Positions 1 through 11,440 of a DNA stretch of 64,000 nucleotides are shown here, in pieces (position 1 is the first letter of the stretch; each line of letters starts with the position of its first letter). Made by a program: the position numbers and the translations under genes. The notes below the pieces were generated by a model. The model worked only from the letters and a program-made list of their open reading frames with translations, did no database searches and was not told the DNA's origin. The stretch is taken from the NCBI RefSeq assembly GCF_036850765.1, contig NC_089490.1, forward strand, positions 125,268,522 through 125,332,521. Reading direction: 5' to 3'. The DNA is from Saccopteryx bilineata (lineage: Eukaryota; Chordata; Mammalia; Chiroptera; Emballonuridae).

Positions 1-520
1 CAGATAAGTGACTTTGTATTAGAGACTTCCCTATTTTGTATATTGGATTAAAGGTTTTGATTTTTACACTTTAAAATGGGGGCAGAACAGGAGCTTGCTC
101 TCTCGGTTCCTGAGATTAACATTAGAGAGCAGAGCAGAGAAAGGCCACATGGAGGAGGCTAGGAGAAGCAGCCAAGATGGTGGAGTGTTGAGTGAGAAGC
201 CAGTTTGTGCAGAGTTTGTGCAGGGAGAAGGAAGGAGATGGGGAACAGAGGTGAATAACGTCTGGTGAGCTAGAAACCTTTGATTCTAGGAAACTCGGAT
301 AAGTCAGTAGCTTTGTGAGCACTGAATGTGAGTGGGTTTTGGAGCTCAGTGTGTGTTTTTACTTGCCCGCCAGGTGCAAGCTAGGATTAAAGATGATGGC
401 CCACCAGTTTTTGGCTCCGTTGTTTCCTTACCGACTGTCCGAATCCAATGCGAGCATGGGCCAGGCGGCTGTGATAGTGGCCCTGGCTACTGGCTTCACA
501 CATGCTTAATGAGAAGTAAC
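1..520 (+). mobile_element. LTR-like repeat, cut by window edge
   Basis: Bases 1-55 closely match 6003-6055, which lies inside the LTR preceding a retroviral primer binding site. The rest, to about 520, is moderately GC-rich and looks like a further part of a dispersed element rather than a gene; the small open frames at 315-550 have no recognisable domain. The far boundary is soft. Seen: the shared block. Inferred: that the whole stretch is one LTR-type element. Confidence 0.35.
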
Positions 521-948
521 ATTATTCAAAATCCTTTGCCTACTTACTAACAGATAACCTCAGAAAACTATCCCTTGTAAACGCTGACCATTTCTACTTT
601 TGCAAACATTAGGTAATTCAGTAAGGTTAAATCAGGGTTAAATTTTTGAGGAAAAATATTCATGGTTTTAATTTTTTCTTGTCCTTTTTAATTTAAAAAT
701 ACATTCTTTATTTTAGGGGGAAAGAATTAGTATAGTATTTACCTAAAATATGTAAAGAAATATCTCTTTTAAAGCTAGGCATATACCATGAATAATAATT
801 TATCTTGTATATTTCCCAATGAAATATACAACTCTATCATTCAAATTCCCCATCTGGTTGTCACCTCTTCATACACATCATAGTGTGGGTGCTTATACAG
901 ATATGCATTTTCAAGAGCACTTGCACTTTGTATGTTTACAATTTTGTT
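521..948. other. AT-rich DNA, nothing recognised
   Basis: No repeat family, exon-like frame or regulatory signal was recognised here. Confidence 0.5.
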
Positions 949-962
949 AATAAAGATAAAGC

Positions 963-1183
963 TGCCTGACCTGTGGTGGCACAGTGGATAAAGCGTCGAC
1001 CTGGAAATGCTGAGGTTGCCAGTTCGAAACCCTGGGCTTGCCTGGTCAAGGCACATATGGGAGTTGATGCTTCCAGCTCCTCCCCCTTCTCTCTCTCTCT
1101 GTCTCTCTCTCCCTCTCTGTCTCTCTCTCTCTCCTCTCTAAAAATGAATAAATAAAATAAAAAAAAATAGTACAAAAAAAATA
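963..1183 (+). mobile_element. Short tRNA-derived bat SINE
   Basis: The head reads like a tRNA with A-box-like (GTGGCACAGTGGATAAAGCG) and B-box-like (GTTCGAAACCC) promoter elements. It is followed by a tRNA-unrelated region, a TC-rich tract and an A-rich tail. A 14-bp target duplication, AATAAAGATAAAGC, flanks it at 949-962 and 1184-1197, giving exact borders. Pol III-type retroposon mobilised by L1 machinery (family knowledge). Confidence 0.92.
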
Positions 1184-1250
1184 AATAAAGATAAAGCACA
1201 TACTGATTAGGTCAATTAGTGAAGACTCTAGGTCTCAGGCTTAATAAATG

Positions 1251-1385
1251 AGCTGTACTGCATGCATGTCTTTACATCTCTCTCTGATTAGACTGTCGGT
1301 TACTAGAGATTACAGACTGAAGTCATTTGGTATCCACAGATGTGACACACAATGGAAACTCAATAAATAATTCTTGAACTGGACT
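1251..1385. repeat. L2-like relic
   Basis: The ending (AACTCAATAAATAATTCTTGAA) resembles the 3' end of ancient L2 LINEs. Call by eye only. Confidence 0.3.
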
Positions 1386-1560
1386 CTCAAACAGGCCCTA
1401 AAGGCTGTGGACCAGTAAGAATAGAAATAACAATTTAAAAATTAACTTAAAACTCTGGTCATATATCATTAAGATATTGATATGCCCTAGCTGTGCATAT
1501 AGATAGGATCACTAAAGACTGATTGGTAATGCTGATCTCCAGGGCAGTAACACATTTTTT

Positions 1561-1764
1561 ATTTACTTTTTTATTTTAGATTTTATTTATTCATTTTTAT
1601 TAGAGAGAGAGCAGAGAGGGGGGGGGAAGATAGAGAACAGGGGGAGGAGCAGGAAGCATCAACTCCCATATGTGCCTTGACCAGGCAAGCCCAGGGTTTT
1701 GAACCGGCAACCTCAGCATTCCAGGTCGATGCTTTATCCACTGCACCACCACAGGTCAGGCCAA
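1561..1764 (-). mobile_element. Short tRNA-derived bat SINE
   Basis: Same family as the copy at 963 but reversed: T-rich tail first, then a GA-rich tract, then the tRNA-like head ending CACCACCACAGGTCAGG. A 13-bp target duplication TAACACATTTTTT is present at 1548-1560 and 1765-1777. Confidence 0.92.
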
Positions 1765-1800
1765 TAACACATTTTTTGAGCAAATTAGTTTAAGAGTAGG

Positions 1801-1822
1801 TTTCTTTCTTTCTTTCTTTTTT
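1801..1822. repeat. (CTTT)n microsatellite
   Basis: Short run of CTTT units grading into T. Confidence 0.8.
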
Positions 1823-2126
1823 TGCTGTTTGGTTAGTTGTTGTTATTTATAACATCTGCAATTAAAGGAATTGAACTGCTGCATCCAATAATTTTCAGTG
1901 CTTATTGTCTATTTAAAGCCAAATCTAGCAAGGTTCCCAGAGTACTAGGTTTTTATAATGGTTCTACTTCTTTCCTCTCTCAAACATCACTATTTATCTA
2001 TTTAAAGGTGACAAATTTGAGAATAATCACTGGAGGAATAAATTTAGCCTGACCTGACAAACTAAAAACATGGAAACAAAAATGAACCAGTTTTGTTTTG
2101 ACAAATCATCTCTTATCTCACTTTTC

Positions 2127-2138
2127 TTTTAATAGACT

Positions 2139-2185
<47 letters not shown>

Positions 2186-2531
2186 TATTAAGTGTGAGGC
2201 AAGGAGGCAGAGAGACTGACTCCTGCATATGCTTGACTGAGATCCACCCAGCAAGCCCCCTACCATCTCGGGCTGTTGCTTCATTGCTCCACAACAGAGC
2301 TGTTGTTTTTTTTTAGCGCCTGATGTGAAGCCTTGGAGCCATCCTCAGCACCTGGGGCCTACTTCTCAGATGAGCCATGGCTGTAGGAGGTGGGAGAGAG
2401 AAAGAAAAGGGATAGGAGGAGGGGTGGAGAAGCAGATAGGCACTTCTCCTGTGTGCCCTGACCAGGGATCAAACCTGGGACATCTACATGCGGGCCAATG
2501 CTCTCCCACTGAGCCAACCAGCCAGGACCTC
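2127..2531 (-). mobile_element. Long tRNA-headed bat SINE, diverged copy
   Basis: Reverse-oriented member of the long family also seen at 3255, 22974, 31197 and 41044. Order on the + strand: T-rich tail, body, TGGAGAAGCAGAT motif, B-box complement and A-box complement (CACTGAGCCAACCAGCCAGG). It is the most diverged of the five. Probable imperfect target duplication ATCTCACTNTTC at 2115-2126 and 2532-2543. Confidence 0.85.
2138..2187. repeat. (TTTA)n microsatellite in SINE tail
   Basis: About a dozen TTTA units, evidently expanded from the A-rich tail of the reversed SINE. Confidence 0.9.
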
Positions 2532-2544
2532 ATCTCACTGTTCA

Positions 2545-3240
2545 AACACTAGCTCTGTTTGCAAAATTAAAGAAAAAAAAAGCCCACAAAACTTTAACTT
2601 AAAAGATATCTTTCCCTAAAAATGCAGAATGTGAGAAGGAATTATAATAAAGTCATATGATTAACGCAAAGCGCTTTTGTTTGTTCCAGGCTCACATGAA
2701 TGTACATGAGCTAACAATCATTCAGAATGTCTTTCTTTAAACTATTGGGCTCATTTCTATTCTTTTTGCCCAAAGAACAATCTTGGGTGTGAGGAAAAGT
2801 CTTTTTAAAACAGTTTTTCCTATTGTCTTCCTTTTATTAACCAATGAAGTCATAATTGTTTATTGAGTGCTTATTAAGTATCCTCTGCACTAGGGGATAC
2901 AAAGATGAATACAGCTAGGTCCATTTCCCCAGGGAGCAGTAGAAGAGCTACCGCCATAGTGCCGGTAGCACCCTGGATGGAGGAAACATATCCCCCGCCA
3001 GGGGGCGCTGGGGAACATGTCCTAGAATTCTCTTTTCAGCTGAGTCTGGGAGATGGAGTTGGCGTGTGGGGGAAGCAGGGAAGAGGACAGTTGGAAAGAA
3101 GGCCCTTCATTTAAGGCACAATGGAACCACAGGAATAAAGGCATCAGCAGCAAAGGCCCTCAAATGTTTGAGAGGGACAGAGGGCAGAGAAGGAAGTGGC
3201 ACTCAGATTCTGAAGGCCTTAAGAAGAAATGTGGGTGTTG
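2545..3240. other. Mostly unannotated; L2/MIR-like scrap
   Basis: Around 2855-2920 the wording TATTGAGTGCTTATTAAGTA followed by a CACTAGGGGATACAAAGATG block resembles an L2/MIR 3' relic. The overlapping small frames at 2905-3248 show no recognisable protein. Confidence 0.35.
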
Positions 3241-3254
3241 ATCCTTAGACTTTA

Positions 3255-3620
3255 TTTTTTTATTTTTCTGAAGCTGGAAACGGGGAGGCAGTCAGACAGA
3301 CTCCCACATGCGCCTGACCGGGATCCACCTGGCACGCCCACCAGGGGGCGATGCTCTGCCCATCTGGGGCGTCACTCTGTTGTGACCAGAGCCATTCTAG
3401 CACCTGAGGCAGAGGACATGGAGCCATCCCCAGCGCCCGGGCCATCTTTGCTCCAATGGAGCCTTGGCTGCGGGAGGGGAAGAGAGAGACAGAGAGGAAG
3501 GAGAGGGGGAGGGGTGGAGAAGCAGATGGGCGCTTCTCCTGTGTGCCCTGGCCGGGAATTGAACCTGGGACTTCTGCACGCCAGGCCGAGGCTCTACCAC
3601 TGAGCCAACTGGCCAGTGCA
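3255..3620 (-). mobile_element. Long tRNA-headed bat SINE
   Basis: Well-preserved reverse copy with the body motif CCACCAGGGGGCG and tRNA head complement at the right end. A perfect 14-bp target duplication ATCCTTAGACTTTA at 3241-3254 and 3621-3634 fixes both ends and implies a fairly recent insertion. Open frames inside it are SINE-derived and not genes. Confidence 0.95.
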
Positions 3621-3634
3621 ATCCTTAGACTTTA

Positions 3635-5780
3635 GATGGCTGCTTCTCAGACTGCTGGCATGAGTGCACCCAGGGGCATTTGAGGCTTTAGGATAAACAT
3701 AATGCAGCTTCCTAGAGTACCAATTTAATGTGAAGGTTTTGTGAGGGAAAACCATCAATTTTATAGAAAAATAAATGTGTATATATTGCAGAAAGCAAAA
3801 TTTTTTTTTGGCACAATTGCTTAAATCTTCAGATTCTTAGATTTCTTCTCTCTCAACCTCTTCAACCCTTAGATGTCCTTCAATAATGTCTGGGGACTAC
3901 TGGAAAGTCATTGCTTAGTGGTATAGAGCCTGGACCTGGGTATGGCCATCCAACCCTCATCAAGAGACCAGCACTATCAGACTGGTTCTCTACTCCCTCC
4001 AAAAGAAAAACCACTCTTCAGTGTTAGATATATTCCATCCTTTTCCGTTCTCAGGTTTATATTTGAGTTAGCTAGTCAAAGTTTAGGTAAGTGAATACTA
4101 ATTATAACACATTTATTATGACTACTATGTGCCATGCACTTTATATATATTATGACGTTCAATCCTTACTCTCCTGTTAGGAATTATGCTTGTTTTGCCC
4201 AAGAGAAAATTGACAACTAAGGTCACATAGTTGGAATGGTGGGGTCAGAATTTGAAGTCAGGTCTATCTGATCCTGAAACCCACTTTCTAAGGCCTTTCC
4301 TTTATGCAACTCTGCTTGGAAAGAAAACAAACATTCAGACATAGTCAACCACTTTGGGGGGTGCAGTGAGTCCTGAAATTCAAAACATCATACATGATAT
4401 CCTAAATCCAGGGAGACAAAGCCATACCTTCTGTTCACTGTGAACTAGCAGAATCTCCATCCTGGTAGCCACACCTCTTTCAAAGCCACAGGACCCAAAA
4501 CAAACACTTGGGCTGGGGAGGTAAAATGCAGATGCCTGGAACTGGGGTTGAGCGGGCACTTTGCCACTGCTTCCCAAAGGTAGGAGTGTATTCACGGAAA
4601 CAGAAACCAGAACAAAAGGGCTAATGCAAGTAATCTCAATTAGCACACTTCTGGGCTTTAAGACCTCTGCTTCTCTATATAAAGGGGGTGGGGTTTATTT
4701 ACAAATTTATGTAAATTGGTACCTAATATTTTAATTGATATTTGCTTTGCACTTTGTACTCATCCTATTGTAGAAAGCTTTTTATCTGGCAAAGAATTAC
4801 TTTACCAGAAAATTGCGTATTGTTTTACAGAAATTGCAAATCATTTTACAAAACAGACATTTTCAGAATCTTAACTGCTTTTGTAGTTTTGGATGGAAAA
4901 AAAATTAGTAGTTGAAGGGCAAGAAAAATTAAATATATGGTCAGAACCTTAGTTTTGGGACTTCTGTCTGCCTGAAGAACTGGGTGTGAAGTTCATTAAA
5001 TGTTGATTCTGGTTCTTACCCTCAGGGTTCTGAGGTAGTACTTTTGGGAGGCCCATGAATTAGCAGGGTTAATAAGCAGCCAGGAGATTCTGAAGCAGAA
5101 ATTGTGTTTCTAGTTCTGGAATACTATATAACCATTTTTCTTGTTTTCTGTAGATATTAAAAAGGTGGGGCCTATGGAAAGTAACATCACCAGGTGATCT
5201 GATCATAAATTCCTTTTTTTCTTTTTCTCTTTATTGCTGTTTTTATTTATTTTAATTATAAAGTCCTAGCTGGGAAAATCAAGGTGGGTAGTCATGCCCA
5301 GGCCTGTAACTGCTTTAGCAAAGGTTTTAAGTCAGCCAGCCCCATCCATTGCTCTTGGGCATCTAGTTTAACACACTTTTGAAATGCAGAAGTCATACCT
5401 TTTAAAGGCAGGTATTGACTCCCAAGACAGCACACAGTCTTGTTAACCAAACTGTAATCCAATTCCTGCCTTGCTTTCTCCCCCTTTCTGTATGATCCTT
5501 CCTATACTTTAGAGGCATAAAAGAAGCTGCAAATCTGTCATTCTTCAGACCATTTGAAACTTTGCTCCTCAGCATGTTGTCAATTTGGCTAAAAAAAAAA
5601 ACTCTCATAAAAATTCTCTATAGGTCTGGATGTTTCTTTCATGGACATTTCTAATATTACCAGTTGTGCGAATATGTTATTTTTGCAATCAGAACGAAAC
5701 ATCTAGTTTTAACAATGATTTTATCAAAAATTTAAGCTACTGCCTTAGATTACCATAAATACATTGCAAATTTCCCGCCA
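3635..5780. other. Long stretch without a recognised gene
   Basis: AT-rich DNA. Apart from the MIR-like relic at 4085-4295, no repeat or exon was identified. The open frames at 4380-4646 and 5402-5608 on the minus strand have no recognisable domain. Confidence 0.45.
4085..4295 (-). repeat. MIR-like SINE relic
   Basis: Carries the MIR antisense signature: ACTATGTGCCATGCACTTTA, then a CAATCCTTACTC block, a CCAAGAGAAAATTGA block, and a GGTCACATAGTTGG block. Strongly diverged. Confidence 0.65.
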
Positions 5781-5784
5781 TATC

Positions 5785-6230
5785 CTGTGATGTCTTACTG
5801 AATTTTAGTCACTAAAAGGACAGGCTGTAGGCTGGCGGGGTCATTGTAGTCTAAAGTTTCATTTGGGACTGAGTTTTTCCCACTCTTTTAATACTAAAGT
5901 CTTTTAATACTAAAATCTTTTCAACACTAAGCTTTTCTCCACACCCTTGACTGTTGCATGATATAGGGTGGTACACTCTTATGAGGAACCCAATCTATGC
6001 CTCAGATGAGTGGCTTTGTATCAGAGACCTCCCTATTTGTATATTGGATTAAAGGCTTTAATTATGCTATATAATAAAGCAAAGACTGGGGGCTCATTCT
6101 TTCTAAAAATGCCATCAACGTTGAAAAGGCCTCCCGATCCCATCCTCTTTTCTCAGTGAGTTTATTTCCTTAATTCCACACTGTTCTCCCTCAGGACCTA
6201 GAATTACTAGCTGCGCTGATCCGCAGCTCA
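5785..6230 (+). mobile_element. Endogenous retrovirus LTR (class II-like)
   Basis: The right border is good: the sequence ends in CA at 6229-6230, directly before a retroviral primer-binding-site match. It contains AATAAAG near 6072 (possible polyadenylation signal) and the block shared with the window start. The left border is approximate because no matching second LTR or target duplication was found. Near 5886-5930 it carries a short direct repeat of a CTTTTAATACTAAA unit. Confidence 0.6.
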
Positions 6231-6248
6231 TGGCACCCAGCGTGGGGC
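6231..6248 (+). promoter_or_regulatory. Retroviral primer binding site, lysine-tRNA type
   Basis: TGGCACCCAGCGTGGGGC lies immediately after the CA of the LTR. It differs at two positions, by my alignment from memory, from the site used with tRNA-Lys1,2 by type D and other betaretroviruses. Position and wording together make this a relic minus-strand primer site. Confidence 0.65.
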
Positions 6249-6600
6249 CTGGATACGAGAAACTAAACTAAAGGCAGGTGACGAAACTTCCCAAGTATAC
6301 ACAATAAGTTTTGGGGGAGAGTATAATCAGAAATAATAAATTATGGAACAACTAGGCTCAAAAATAAGGGATCTTTTTGTAGAAATGTTTCCATATGAGG
6401 ACGAATCGTCTGAAGAATATGCAACTGTGAACTAAGAATTATGGGGAAATAACTTATTAGAAATTAAATGGCAATGCTGCATAAATACTTAATCAGAACT
6501 AGGAGCAGAACTCCTACGGAGTAGACCTAGAAAGGACAAGAATGTCTGCTATGTCAACCAGGACATGGATCACACAAATCAGAAAGGACAAAGTTTGCTT
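6249..6600 (+). pseudogene. Degraded gag remnant of the retrovirus
   Basis: A 30-codon frame starts at ATG 6343 and stops at 6433-6435. Its position about 110 bases after the primer site fits the start of gag. About 110 bases on, at 6543-6590, lies a zinc-knuckle-like trace (C-Y, then Q-P-G-H after a small shift of frame), suggesting nucleocapsid sequence brought close by a large internal deletion. Nothing of pol or env was recognised. The relic cannot encode a virion protein. Confidence 0.45.
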
Positions 6601-7020
6601 TTTCTGCCTTCACACCTCCCAGCTCTCTCTTGGCACTCCCCAGGTTCTTGTGATTTAGACTCTGTGGACCCAGATTAAAAATCCTAGACTAGCATGTTTA
6701 GGTAGTTTTACAGATGATGTTCAGAGAGGTCAACAATCCTCCCAAATGCATGCAACTGATAAGTGGTACATCTCAGTTTTAAACAAAAAGACTGTCTGAT
6801 CAAGCCCAGAACACCTCATGTCCAAGGCAATCTCATGAGAAACCCTGAGGAAAATCTCACAAGGCACAAAAAGTAATCTGAGGACGTTACAATCTCTGAG
6901 GCCAATGTAGCACTCAGTGGTGGGGGCAAATGAAAGACCAGAGAAATTAAAGAATGATGATGTGTTCATGTGCGCTATGAGATGTTTTAATTTTTTTACT
7001 TCTGGACACTATGAAGCATT
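6601..7020. other. No gene recognised
   Basis: Possible MIR/L2 scrap near 6690-6790 (a TACAGATGATGTTCAGAGAGG block). Otherwise nothing supported. Confidence 0.4.
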
Positions 7021-7245
7021 TAGAAAAAAAAAATTTTTTTTTACATTTTATTTATTCATTTTTTTTTTAGAGAGAGGAGACACAGAGAGAGAAAGAGACA
7101 GAGAGAGGAAAGAGATAGAACAGAGGGAGGAGCAGGAAGCATCAACTCCCACATGTGCCTTGACCAGGCAAGCCTGGGGTTTCGAACCGGCAACCTCAGC
7201 GTTCCAGGTCGACACTTTTACCCACTGCACCACCACAGGTCAGGT
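7021..7245 (-). mobile_element. Short tRNA-derived bat SINE
   Basis: Reverse copy of the 963 family with GA-rich tract and tRNA head complement. Imperfect duplication of ACTATGAAGCAT-like sequence at 7008-7019 and 7246-7257 marks the insertion. Confidence 0.9.
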
Positions 7246-7257
7246 ACTATAAAGCAT

Positions 7258-8050
7258 ATTTTAAAAGACAACTTGCATTCATAGAAGCCAGTAAGGAAAA
7301 TATATTGGAGGAAGAGGTATTTATTCAACTGATGTCTAAACAGAACTATGTAATCAACATCATCAGCAGCTTAATTAAAAAGAGACAATAATAAAGTGGC
7401 AGATTTACAATTAAGAAGAGCACTATTCAAAATCAGCCTGTTACATGTCCTGCAGCACTGAAAACATGTAACTGTGGTACTATCTTGTTTGTAGAAAGCT
7501 TACTGGATTGAGAAAGATTTGTTCCACATTGTTTCATTTCAAATCATAAATCCATAAAAAATTTTGTTAGATAAGCAATGAGGAGACATTAAATGTGTGT
7601 CACTAAAAGGGTCCCTGACCCAGTCATCTCTATTGCCACGTCAGGTTGTCTCTATTCTATGGGCCTGCTTTGTTTTCCTCAGAGCCCTTGGTACTGCTTG
7701 AAATTATCTCAATTCATATACTACTTGGGTCTTATCTGTGTCCTAAGATGTTATGTCCCTGAGAGCTTTCTGGTTCATTACTGAATACTCCATACTTACA
7801 TCTGTACTTGGCATAGTGTAGGAACTTGTTGCAAATTTGTTCAAGAAACAAATAATAAAGTCAAAGCACTTGCATTAAAGATTTTTAAAAAATTATATCA
7901 ACTAAGTTTATTTTTGGGTCTCGTAGTGGAGGAATAGTAGCTGTATCTAAAAATGTTACCTCATTATTTGAGTTTTTTACTTACTAGCCAGTTTTTTTTT
8001 TTTTAAAGAGTACCCTGGGAAAAATATACATTATAAATAAAATACATATT
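7258..8050. other. No gene recognised; L2-like scrap
   Basis: Around 7735-7860 the wording (a CCCTGAGAGCTTTCTGG block, then CTTGGCATAGTGTAGGAACTTG) resembles an L2 3' relic. No other support for a feature. Confidence 0.35.
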
Positions 8051-8055
8051 ATATA

Positions 8056-8270
8056 TAAAAGCCAACATTTATTGTGTGCCCACTATGTGCCAGACACATA
8101 TTATCAACTCATTTAATCTTGCAACAACACCATAAACTGAGGCAGTATTTTTATGTTCCAAATTTTATAGGTGATAAAATTAAGAACAGGAAGGTAAGGG
8201 TTACTGATGTTTTCCAGTAAGAAAGTGGTGGAATTGGGATTCAAACCTAAGCCATCTAACTCCAGAATCT
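8056..8270 (-). repeat. MIR-like SINE relic
   Basis: Antisense MIR signature: CATTTATTGTGTGCCCACTA, TGTGCCAGACACATATTATC, then a GGGATTCAAACC B-box-side trace at the right. Confidence 0.75.
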
Positions 8271-8519
8271 ATAGTCTCAATCATTATATAGATATTTTAC
8301 TGGCTTTCTATTATCTATCAATGTTATACATGGATATGTTATATTTTTTGTAACAAATATGGCAGAAATGATTACATACTCAGAATAGTTTGTTAATTCT
8401 ACAATGGTTCTGACTTTGGATACAAACAGTGGTTTAAAAAGTAGACATAATCCCATAGATTGTGTATTAGTCACAGAGGAAAACCAGTAAATTTACTGGG
8501 AAGAAAATAAAGACTATAC

Positions 8520-9040
8520 TTTGACCAGATAGCGAAAATTAAATTGTCAGTAAGAAAGAGATGGACATCACATGTCCATCATGGATGGAATACTTTGAGA
8601 AGGATATGACATTACTTATGTAATGACGCATAACCTGAATTTAATCATGAGGACACATCAAACAAGATCAAGGAGAGGAATGCTCCATAAAAATGAACAT
8701 CTGTAAAACAACAACACCAACATCATGAAAAACAAAGGAAGGCTGAAGACCTGTTTCCAGTTAAAGGAGAATGAAGAGAAGTGGTAATTAAATGCAATGC
8801 GTGATCCTGGACGGAATCCTGTACTGAAGAGAGAAAATGCTATAAAATTCATTATTGAAAAAATTGACAAAATGTTACAGTGGTCTACAGATTAAAGTAT
8901 TCTAGCAATATTGATTTCCTCAATTTGATTACTGGACTGTGATTATATAATGAGAATTCTTGTTAGTAAATACACGTTGAAGTATAGAATACACATGATG
9001 TATGTATGCCATCTACTCTTAAATGGTTCAAAAAATAATT
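8520..9040 (+). mobile_element. Old L1 3'-end relic
   Basis: The words AAATGCAATGCGTGATCCTGG, GATTACTGGACTGTGATTAT and AAATGGTTCA match the 3' region of mammalian-wide old LINE-1 elements from memory. No coding potential remains. Confidence 0.5.
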
Positions 9041-9244
9041 TTGTTAGGAAAGACTTGGTATTTTCAGTGAGAGACAGGGTGCTTCATTGGCCTTATCTGG
9101 ATTGGATGAACTGTCCCTTGAAGACTGGCTTCCTCTCTTGTTGCATTTCTTTTTGTCACTAAGCTCTTCCTGCAGGTGGTTGCTCAAAGGGAGGGAATCG
9201 GTGAGCCAGTGAACTGCAGATTCCATCCTATTTGTAAACTGCAT

Positions 9245-9980
9245 TTCTCATTTAAATGAAAAATACGCCATGCTGCTTACCACAGAAATCTCTTGCCAGT
9301 TTAATAAGCAATATTAGACTCTTGTCCCCATGATGCCATGGCTGACTCTTCAAAGCTGGAGAACAGTTTCATGCCAACCTGCTGCTAGATTGAAGAAGCT
9401 GCACTCAAACTCTCCTTACCTGATGGTTCTTTCTTATAAACCTCAAATGGTAATCATTGGGAAACATATCACTCTGCTTAGTAACCATAATTAATGTTAT
9501 CACCCTAATTTCACATCCTGTTGGTTTTAATTTTACTCAAAATACGAACCTGAGGCAACTGAAGCGTTACTATCAACAATGCGCCAAGTAGTGTCTCCTA
9601 AAGCTTCTGGCTTCTCACAGCTGATGGAGACTGAAAGTCTGAAGTGAGTGGTGGGGGGTTGAGGACAGGCTCCATCCAGGTTAAGCACTGGTTTTTTAGC
9701 TTGCAGGTCAAAGGCCCTTAGACATGTTCAGAAGACCATCAGGTAGCACAGGATGACCAAGGCAAGTAGACTGAAGGGAGTCTGAACTCCTCTTCCCCCA
9801 CCCATGGAAGGAAGATGATCATGACGGCCTAAAACCTACACTCCAGGAGCGCTCTGTCAACTGTTAAATTTCCCAATCTCACTATCTTTACAATCCTACT
9901 GTTTGTCCTTTGAACCAACCATATTATCCTCAGTGAAGGTAGGCTGTCTCATGACAGAATAACAAAAAATACAATTCCAC
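9245..9980. other. No feature recognised
   Basis: Mixed-composition unique-looking DNA with no exon or repeat that could be supported. Confidence 0.45.
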
Positions 9981-9984
9981 TAAC

Positions 9985-10200
9985 ATCTATTGAGTGCCTA
10001 CTATATGCTAGGCATCATAGCTTACATAATCGAGTCTGCAAATTAGTTGTTATAGAATATATAGATATATTTAAATATATTTTTATTTTACTTAAATATA
10101 TGTGTGTATATTTAAGTTTAGATGCAGACACTGATGTTGTGCAGTTTAAGTGACACAGGTCAACAGTCACACAGCGAGTAGGAAGAACATTGAAATGTAC
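9985..10200 (-). repeat. MIR-like SINE relic with TA-rich insertion
   Basis: Starts with ACATCTATTGAGTGCCTACT and a TATGCTAGGCATCATAG block typical of antisense MIR. A TATA-rich stretch interrupts it at 10050-10120, and a GGTCAACAGTCACACAGCGA block closes it. Confidence 0.65.
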
Positions 10201-11165
10201 ATGGGTCCATGTTCCTCCCCACTGTATCTCACTACAAGAGCATCCTCAGGCAACTCCCATGCCAACTGGTGTCTGTCTCCCCTCAGGCCCAGGCCATTTC
10301 TGAGAAGCTTATATCCTTAAAATTTCAGTAGACTTCAAGGGAAAGCACTTCACTGACAAAAAATGGCAATGTCCCTGAACAGCAAACAGAATTCTCCCTG
10401 AAGAACCCAAGAGTCCTGAGAACACAGATCACATTTTGAACTCTGTAAGGGACCTGGAGCAAGTTGGTGTTCAATAAATACTAAATAACATACCAGTTAA
10501 ATTTAAATTTCCATTCAATATTTCAGGCTAATTTTATACCTTAACTGAATAGATGTCATTTTCATAACAGTACAAAGAAAATGATTAATAATGCTACTTT
10601 GTAGATAATATTTATAAGGTATTGGAGGTCTCTTTCCCCACCCTACTTGCACCATGTTATATTTAAAACATTATAGTGTTACTATGTTACTTTCACTTTT
10701 TAATAAAAAAAAGGAGTTCAGAGAATATTTTCCAAGTAATCCAAAAATTACATATAACTTAATAGCTTCTGACTTAGTCAACTAAGTTATTATGTTCCAA
10801 CTCTGTTTCCAATAAAAGTATATTTTTATTCATTCTTCACACCATTGAAGATATGAAGATATTTAAGCCCCTGGTCCAGGACAACATAATGCAACATAGT
10901 TTGCATTAGTATTAGTCAAACCAGATGACTTCTGACGTTTCTTAGAAGTTTAATATTGCTTCAGGAGAAAAAACATTTATAACTAAAAGCAAATATATAA
11001 TATAGATTAATATCTTTTTAAAGTGTTACCTATTTGTTATAAAATAGATGAACAATATAGAACGTGGAACACAAACACAAAAGTTAGGCATCTACTTAAA
11101 AAAATTTCTCCAGAGACCGTGTCCAAGCCAGCTTTTTTTCCTTTTTGAAGAATAATATTTTGCCC
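10201..11165. other. No gene recognised
   Basis: AT-rich. A possible L2 3' scrap ends near 10490 (TGTTCAATAAATACTAAATA). Nothing else supported. Confidence 0.4.
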
Positions 11166-11169
11166 CTCA

Positions 11170-11440
11170 CTCTAATCATTGTTTGTAGGTAGGAACGACC
11201 ATGTTCTTACATGACTCCACATCCCCTGGCCATGGGACCAATGAAAGGGCATGCAAACCAATTTGAGCAATAATACTACCTACACTATTGGCCCCAGAAA
11301 TTGGTGCAGAAATGGGTATATGACCCAAGCCAGGCCAGTCAGAATCCTTTCCTGAGAGTTCTGCTAACTCAAAATGAGAAAGAAAGAACTTTCTTCTCAG
11401 CCACTATGAAGATGTCAGCCTAGAATTTATCAGCAATGGC
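11170..11440. repeat. Ancient dispersed repeat, family uncertain
   Basis: The wording ATATGACCCAAGCCAGGCCA with GTCAGAATCCTTTCC recurs in a related form near 39005-39060 and matches a mammalian-wide repeat I cannot name safely. Confidence 0.35.

Noticed and set aside
963..1040. tRNA-like sequences with A and B boxes here and in other SINE heads
   Set aside because: They are SINE heads with tails and target duplications; none folds out as a free-standing tRNA gene with proper ends.
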